From Cylindrobasidium torrendii FP15055 ss-10 (Eukaryota; Basidiomycota; Agaricomycetes; Agaricales; Physalacriaceae), in assembly GCA_000934385.1 (NCBI GenBank), contig KN880740.1:1-26039 (forward strand): a stretch of 26,039 bases of DNA, given 5' to 3'. Below are positions 20,569-26,039 of the stretch, piece by piece. The notes under the pieces are model-generated. The model was not told where the DNA came from. It saw nothing but the letters and a program-made list of their open reading frames with translations, and did no database searches. Position numbers and translations under genes: made by a program. How positions within the stretch are numbered: the first letter of the stretch is position 1; each line of letters starts with the position of its first letter.

Positions 20569-21256
20569 AGCTTCTACGGCTGATGTCTGTCCGTTATTTA
20601 TCGCGTTGATTCTATCGTACTATACCTTGTGCATGCTGGAGACGTCGAACTCAGATATTGAGGTCGGTGTTGTGTCCAAGTCGAAATCTTGCAGTGTCCA
20701 AGAACCTAGATGAGTTCTGAGCGCTGAGCCATGGCAGGAGGATCCTGTCCCAAGTTCTGTCGAGATTTTGTCAAGGTGTCTCTTTCGTACGCATTTGTGC
20801 AAGCTTGTTGAATAAAGCTGCACCTAGTGGAGAACTGTGGACAACATACTCTATGAGTTCTGTTCGCAGGTCTACTGTTGTTGACCAATTGAGTGCACTG
20901 CCACTGGATCGTGAATTGCGATCGCAACGAAGTTGTTTGACCTTTGTCTATCTGTTTGAAGTTTGAAGCTAAGTGTCACTGGGTATTTCGCACGCAAGTC
21001 CCATAAGAAAATCTTCTCATGGGCTCAAATCAGCGCGGCGGGCAGCCAGTCTCCACCAAAGCCTTCAGTGAAGTGGCCTGAAGCGCCGTCGTATGCGGAG
21101 ATGACCCTACTCATCTCCGGGGTACCCTGTTTTTTTGAATAGCCTTTTTGAAATATGGAAGCACTCCAGATCGCACGCGTCACGGCTTGCTCTTGACGCT
21201 CACTTAGCGACCTACCACTTCCACTCTTTTGCACGACCTTCACTTCATTCCCCTTC
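20569..21256. other. Intergenic region with hairpin
   Basis: About 690 bp between SFT2 and the membrane-protein gene. It includes a perfect 9-bp hairpin followed by a T run (21096-21135), a CCAAT motif near 20885, and a CT-rich leader just before 21257. I see no gene here. Confidence 0.5.
21096..21119 (+). repeat. Perfect 9-bp hairpin followed by T run
   Basis: CGGAGATGA (21096-21104) and TCATCTCCG (21111-21119) pair perfectly around a 6-nt loop. The palindrome GGGTACCC (21120-21127) follows at once, then seven T residues at about 21130-21136. It sits about 140 nt before the ATG of the membrane-protein gene, so it could lie in its 5' leader or end a small RNA; neither is shown. Confidence 0.6.
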
Positions 21257-23648
21257 ATGTCGAATGGGTATATTATAGTGGACGACTCGGACGCCCAACT
21301 TCAATATTCGGGACTCTGGACGTCAGGCGGAGGCTCTGTCAACTATGGTCAGACATTGCACGCGTCGAGTTCCGCTTCTGCGAGCATTACATTCAACTTC
21401 TCAGGCCAGTCGTGTGCGCTGGGGCAACAATTGGGGAACTCATAGCCTTGCAGGAACTTCTCTACAACTCATTGGCGACTATACACCTGGGGGCTCGTGC
21501 GCGCTGTCGATTTCCTTGGATAGTGCCCCGCCTGCGGAACACTCGACACCTAATGTGACCGCCCCTTCTTACCACCAAACCATTTGGGAATCTTCAAATA
21601 TTCCGGACGGCAACCACACGCTCGTTTATTCTGTGCAATCCTGCTCAAGTACGGACCCGGACCAGGAGTTCGTCTGGCTGGACTACATTCTCTACGAGCC
21701 CACTTCGGGCGCTGGACCCTCGGGCGCCAAATACTTCGTGGACGACACCAGTCCTCAGGCTTCATGGGAAGGCGAACTTCAAACCTCGATGCAGGCGGGG
21801 GACTTTAATCAAACAGTACACGTACTCGAGAAGGACTCCAGTGTGCGCTTCTCCTTCACCGGTACGCAACTTTCCACCCTCGAGCGGGATTCTATCACGA
21901 ACCCTTATTGCACAGGGACGCGCGCAATTGTGTATGGGCGCTTGAATAGTAACACCTCAACGACACCAGCGCAGGCCAAGGTCCAACTTGATAACAAATC
22001 TGCCGTATCATTTGGGATATCTGTGGCACAGGCTAATGTGCAGTTTCACGACACTGGGACAGTGGATGATGGTGACCACACCCTTGTGCTTACTACAAAG
22101 TCGGACACTGCCATTGCAATCGACTACTTCATCGTGCGAGTCGACTCGTCAAAGGGCCCGGCACCAGCGACCAAGGAGGGCGGCATATCAACTGGAATCA
22201 TCGCAGGCGCCGCAATAGCCGGCGCGCTGGTACTCCTGGCCATCGGTGTCTACTTTTTCAGGTACCGCCCAAAGCAGCGCACAGCGCCCTCAAAAGAATT
22301 CACCAAGTCGGCTCCGTCCTTGTCGCCGAGACCTTGTGAGTGGCCTGTGATCCTACCTTTCCTAATACATACCCTGATCCCTCGGTTTCAACTCTGAACT
22401 AATTTTTGGTTAGTCGGAAACCCAGGCATATTTCCCCAGACACCAACTTCTGCGACTGCGTTCGACACCAGCTTGTACTCGCCTGGATACAAGAATGAGC
22501 GAAATGACATGCCCGTGGATGTGACCAGCCAGTTCAGCCATGATACCTTCGGAGTGGATGCATACACTGCACCTCCAACGACGCGAGCATCACGCAAGCC
22601 AAGACATGTACCTACAATGAGCATCGACACTGGGGCCTGGGACAACTCGAATGATGTGGAGGCGCGGCAATCAGGGCGGGGACATATGAGGCGCAGGAGC
22701 GGCCACCCTCAACAGACGGCGACCTCTCCTACAGCCACGATTGAGCTAGTTTATCCGGCACCGGACGACGATCCTTGTCAGCGCTCTTCTTGGACCTTTG
22801 ACACCGACTGACGATTATGATAGTCGCAAAGACGTCGGGCCCTTCTATTTCTTACAGCCCAAGGTCGCCGTCGTTTGACCAGCCCTCACGAAAGCGTCCC
22901 GATGTGCCAGTGAGTGAGTTTGGGACATGGGAAAATGGCAGTGAAAGTGCGTCTTCATCACATGTATAAGAACAATCCTGCTGATATTCTTGCACAGCGC
23001 AAGCACATTCCTCAACGAGTGGGAACAGCAGACCCACGTTTCGTGCGGTCAATGTTGAACCAGAAGAGGCTTGGCCACCGGATCCCAAGGACGCCATGCT
23101 ATTCAAGGATCCTACGCTCTTCTCCGTTCCGCGTTTGTTCTTCCTCTCTTGAAAATACAGCGTCCTAATCATGTTTGACACACATAGCGAACAGGCCGTT
23201 TGCGACACCGCCCTCCACGCCCGGGCGCGCATCACGTCCTCTACCATCCACGCCAGGCGACCATGGATCATACATGGGCATGAGTATGCAGTCGCACCAG
23301 TCCATGTCGTCCACCATATCCGGGGATTCTCGACGCCCTCTCCTCAGTCGACCGACCACTGGCTCGAGCAGCATTCACGATGGAATGAGTTCGCTTGGCC
23401 ACGCCGGCTTTGCCGCTACCACCAACAGGATGTCGACTGCCGCGCACTCATTTCCCGATATGTCACAAATCGCGGACATCAAATCAGGGATACCCTCTAG
23501 TTCATCGTCGCGCGCACCGGTGGTGCATACGGATAGTGGTGTGCGCCTGCCAGGTGCGCAATTGCAAACAGAGTATCCATCGGGGTCCCGCGCGGGAGAT
23601 GATGAAGAGCTTCCTGATGAGCTTCCGCCGGTGTATACTCCTCGTTGA
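21257..23648 (+). CDS. Single-pass membrane protein with disordered cytoplasmic tail (PPxY)
   Basis: Exons 21257-21404, 21454-22335, 22414-22776, 22824-22946, 22998-23132 and 23188-23648 give about 703 residues. The first about 290 residues hold two beta-rich segments with NFSGTSLQLIG and RFSFTGTQLSTL, which look like repeated jelly-roll or galactose-binding-like domains, with many N-glycosylation sites. One transmembrane helix (GIIAGAAIAGALVLLAIGVYFF, about 297-318) is followed by RYRPKQR, placing the tail in the cytoplasm. The about 385-residue tail is rich in Ser, Pro and Arg and ends DELPPVYTPR, with a PPxY motif that could bind WW-domain ubiquitin ligases of the Rsp5 type. There is no N-terminal signal peptide, as I recall for similar mushroom proteins. 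The first intron (21405-21453) has a GC donor and is the least certain border. Function unknown; a cell-surface sensor is possible. Confidence 0.75.
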
Positions 23649-23923
23649 ATAGCCCTTCTGATATCCCCTGACACTGCTCGAATATATGCTTTGGTGGGAT
23701 AACATTGTAGTATTTACGGGCTTTCTTAGTTAGGGTATTTATACTTCTGTATCTAGTTAACGTGTTGTCTTTTGAAATGATCTACATACACCCAAGATCT
23801 TCTGCTAGAGGAACCTACCGAGTGTTTTCTCGTTGTGAGGTGCTAATGATTTTGCTACAAATTCTTTGCCAGAGGAGCTGTATACACGACGAACAGGTTG
23901 GAAACATGTGATGTTACGTATAT
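23649..23923. other. Intergenic region before the tRNA
   Basis: AT-rich 3' UTR region of the membrane-protein gene and the 5' flank of the tRNA. No ORF is supported. Confidence 0.5.
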
Positions 23924-24003
23924 GCCGGCGTAGCGCAATGGTAGCGCGTCGCTTTCCTATAACCAGCAGGCGAAGGTTGCGAGTTCGATCCTCGTCGTCG
24001 GTA
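23924..24003 (+). tRNA. tRNA-Arg(CCT) with an 8-nt intron
   Basis: The sequence folds as a cloverleaf: acceptor stem GCCGGCG with CGTCGGT, D-arm GCGC-AATGGTA-GCGC, anticodon stem TCGCT with GGCGA, T-arm GCGAG-TTCGATC-CTCGT, and discriminator A at 24003. The anticodon loop is eight bases too long, which is explained by an intron at 23960-23967 right after position 37. The anticodon 23956-23958 is CCT, reading the Arg codon AGG. The internal B box GTTCGATCC is intact, so RNA polymerase III should transcribe it. The mature tRNA would be 72 nt before CCA addition. Confidence 0.93.
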
Positions 24004-24463
24004 TTACTTTATGGAGGACTTGATGTTTTGCCGTTGTCGAGAAAAAAAAACATGGTTTCAACTTTAAGAATTAAGTCATCCAGGCATGTATCTGGCAGTG
24101 GACTATGGCATTATGCACTGTGATGAGGTGGCTGGCCCGTCTACAATCGGTGTCAATCACCAGGGATCATGGAAATCAGCATCGGTGTGAGCCTGAAAGC
24201 TTGGGGAACAAGCTCGCCGCTGAACAAAGCTCAACAGGAACACTTCAAACATATACCTGCGAAATGCGTCCATAACGTCACGCTGTGCTGCATAAACAAG
24301 TGCGAAATTGGACTAGTTATCACGCGGTGGCACAGAAAGACTAAGAACGATGGGGCAGGCTGCAGCTCGCAATTGCCGACACGGACCAACTTCAATAACC
24401 CGATCCAGGCTTGGTGATCGGTCCCGAGTTTGCCTTTGTCCCTTTCACCATGACCTCGACATA
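24004..24463. other. Intergenic region after the tRNA
   Basis: A TTTT at about 24025-24028 may end the tRNA transcript. A run of nine A residues lies near 24042-24050. The stretch leads into the damaged orphan gene copy. No gene seen. Confidence 0.45.
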
Positions 24464-25437
24464 ATGTCACTGCTATATCCTCAACACTGCATCTCTTTGT
24501 CCTCGGAATTCGTTGAACCATCCATGACTGATGTGTACTCAGATGCTCACTATACGCTGGTACGTCCAATCGTCCGCTCGTTCATCTCAATAACTCAGCA
24601 ATGTGCAGAAATCTGATTTCGAATTTTATGCGGGGACACTCCCTGGCGAATTTGTTCGCATTTCAGAGAGACTAATCAATAAGATGTTATGTTAGTCGCG
24701 CTGCGGCATCCCGCTCGTAACATCGCTTATTACGATCAGTACAACCAAGCATCGCCCGCCTGTTGATGATGTCAAACGGTACTTTCCAACCTCCAGATCC
24801 AGTGCTACAGACCTCGCTGGACCTCTACACCGCAAATAGCTTGTGTAAACTCAAACTCAGGAAGCGCTTCGACTCGGTATGTGCATAATTCTAGCTGCTG
24901 AGCAAAGCTGATGTCCAGGACAGTTCCAGTGGCCAGCCGCCTTCGGGTACTCTCTGCTTGTCGATGACCGTATCAAGACAATTTATACCAAACATCCCCT
25001 AACCGGCCAGGTGGCAGTCCACAAGCATCCTTTCCCTCAGCTCCCACTGTTCAACATCGTTGGCAAAGCCCATCCAGCTCTTCTTGCTCATCAATCACTT
25101 CGATTTTGAATACACCACCACTCTCGCACGCCTGGCAATATTCTCCGGAAGATCGTCGTTATGCGTGTAATGAATGGAATGCATAGCGCGTTCTGCAGGG
25201 ATTGGTCGTGGTATTGGGCTAAGGATGGGAAGGCTAGCGCATCTGCGGGTGTCAAACGCAAGGCTCGAAGGGATGCGAATGTCGACCAGAAGCAACGTCG
25301 CAAGTCTTCGTCCAAAGACTGAGCAGTCCACAGCCGCGAGGAGGTTCATTCCTTCCGGCGTTGCCAGCGCGCAAACAGATACAACAACCCGTGCATGGAT
25401 TCCGCCCAACCGTCAAGAAGACTTGCTCGCATGCTTA
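24420..25437 (+). repeat. Direct duplication, unit B (paralogous to 2380-3404)
   Basis: This is the second unit of the about 1-kb duplication, in the same orientation as the first. It includes the whole damaged orphan gene copy and continues past its end, where similarity to the coding tail of the first unit persists with indels. Confidence 0.8.
24464..25322 (+). pseudogene. Damaged copy of the orphan gene (in-frame stop)
   Basis: This is the paralogue of the gene at 2424. All three introns are kept (24560-24608, 24691-24739, 24877-24923; 49, 49 and 47 nt), and exons 1-3 are open. In exon 4 the codon at 25107-25109 is TGA where the intact copy has CGA, a single C-to-T change that cuts the protein to about 164 residues. 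Past this stop the frame stays open and similar to the other copy (RDWSWYWAKDGKASASAGVK) up to a TGA at 25320-25322, earlier than in the intact copy. The rest is shared with indels. The open frame past the stop suggests recent inactivation, or a shorter protein that is still used. An upstream 4-codon ORF ends on the start codon (TAATG, 24462-24466). Confidence 0.8.
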
Positions 25438-25907
25438 CTTTGTTCTGGGGAGTCGGTAGATGCGCGCTCCAAGATACAAAGTCGCCTCTTACTAGCCGTA
25501 GCATGGTCATTGACTGCCGTGAGCGCGTATGTGTACGCAAGTACCCCCATGTACCATTATGTAGGCATGTTACTTAACCTATTAGAGGGTCGACTTATCA
25601 TCTAGCTTGGTAGTTGATTGCTGCAAGATACCTAGACTAGACCACTACTTTTGTGTACTCGACTGAGTTGCTAGATACCATCCATAGCGAGTTATAATTT
25701 AATATCTAAAGTTGGTTGAAGTGAAACAATTTGGTTCATCTCATTCAAGACATGAGATCTCGTCTTTGTCCTGAGACTCACAAGTAGATTCACATTATGA
25801 TCTTTCACATACATTCATTGTTCAAAGTGCCAGTACCCAATGTTCACAGTCTTACACAGTCATAAACTATCAATCAAGTGCTACTCGTCATATCCTTGCA
25901 TCAGTAA
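25323..25907. other. Intergenic region, no gene seen
   Basis: About 585 AT-richer bases between the damaged orphan copy and the stop codon of the acidic-protein gene. They hold the decayed 3' part of the duplication (to about 25437) and the 3' UTR of the minus-strand gene. Confidence 0.5.
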
Positions 25908-26039
25908 CTACCTACCACGCCCACGTCGTGACTTGCTGCGCGTCGTGCGCGGTGAACCTCTGTTAGAAGGACCAGCCCCATGGTAGGCATTATCATCCTT
26001 TGGCGTTGTTCTCCGCTTGGACTTGGGTCGCGCCTTCTT
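25908..26039 (-). CDS. Acidic low-complexity orphan protein, C-terminal end
   Basis: On the minus strand, bases 26039-25945 repeat the coding sequence of 95-1 exactly. The frame then continues from 25944 through codons for TTRSKSRRGRGR to a TAG stop at 25908-25910. This supplies the missing C-terminus of the gene that starts at 2106 and is cut at base 1. A basic RG-type end fits the basic run just before it. Confidence 0.8.
   Translation of the reverse strand, partial: KKARPKSKRRTTPKDDNAYHGAGPSNRGSPRTTRSKSRRGRGR
25945..26039. repeat. Right copy of 95-bp terminal direct repeat
   Basis: Identical in sequence and orientation to bases 1-95. Removing one copy and joining the ends gives a closed unit of 25,944 bp in which the minus-strand acidic-protein gene is complete. 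Confidence 0.97.

Noticed and set aside
20916..20927. 12-bp perfect palindrome TTGCGATCGCAA
   Set aside because: Several 12-bp palindromes are expected by chance in 26 kb, and nothing else marks this one.
1..26039. Plasmid, virus or transposon origin for the closed unit
   Set aside because: No replication protein, integrase, transposase, reverse transcriptase or capsid-like gene was seen. The genes are ordinary fungal nuclear genes with spliceosomal introns.

Overview
This window is nuclear DNA of a filamentous basidiomycete, most likely an Agaricomycete. Its genes are compact and full of introns of about 44-60 nt with clear GT...AG ends and CTRAY-like branch sites. Its protein families are typical of mushrooms: divergent Hsp70-like ATPases, F-box proteins, a Candida rugosa lipase-like esterase, and a single-pass membrane protein with a long disordered tail. 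I see no bacterial operons, phage genes, transposon ORFs or CRISPR arrays.

Layout, left to right. (1) A minus-strand gene (start 2106) encodes an acidic, low-complexity protein and runs off the left edge; its last codons and stop lie at the right edge (25908-26039). (2) A plus-strand orphan gene at 2424-3417 has a direct paralogue at 24464-25322 that carries an in-frame stop. (3) UBC7, the ERAD ubiquitin-conjugating enzyme (4061-5024, +). (4) D-arabinono-1,4-lactone oxidase (6132-7806, -). (5) A roughly 20-exon Hsp70-like ATPase with a proline-rich N-terminus (8222-11344, -), with a doubtful ORF upstream. (6) A small two-exon, possibly mitochondrial protein (13061-13488, +). (7) An F-box protein (13574-14857, -). 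(8) A secreted type-B carboxylesterase/lipase (15327-17548, -), divergent from (9) an intronless 497-residue protein with an F-box-like C-terminus (17907-19400, +). (10) An SFT2-family Golgi membrane protein (19666-20568, +). (11) A single-pass membrane protein with a cytoplasmic PPxY tail (21257-23648, +). (12) tRNA-Arg(CCT) with an 8-nt intron (23924-24003, +).

The genes do not form an obvious pathway cluster; most look like ordinary chromosomal genes that happen to be neighbours. UBC7 and SFT2 are endoplasmic-reticulum/Golgi functions, and the esterase passes through that route, but this is not evidence of co-regulation.

The most striking feature is structural. Bases 1-95 are repeated exactly at 25945-26039. 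When the right end is joined to the left end, the acidic-protein gene, which is cut at base 1, continues in frame and reaches a stop after 12 further codons. The window therefore behaves as one closed unit of 25,944 bp. It could be a circular molecule, one unit of a tandem duplication, or an assembly circle. I cannot tell which from the sequence alone. All gene models were spliced by eye from the genomic sequence, and exon borders are inferences from reading frame and family similarity.
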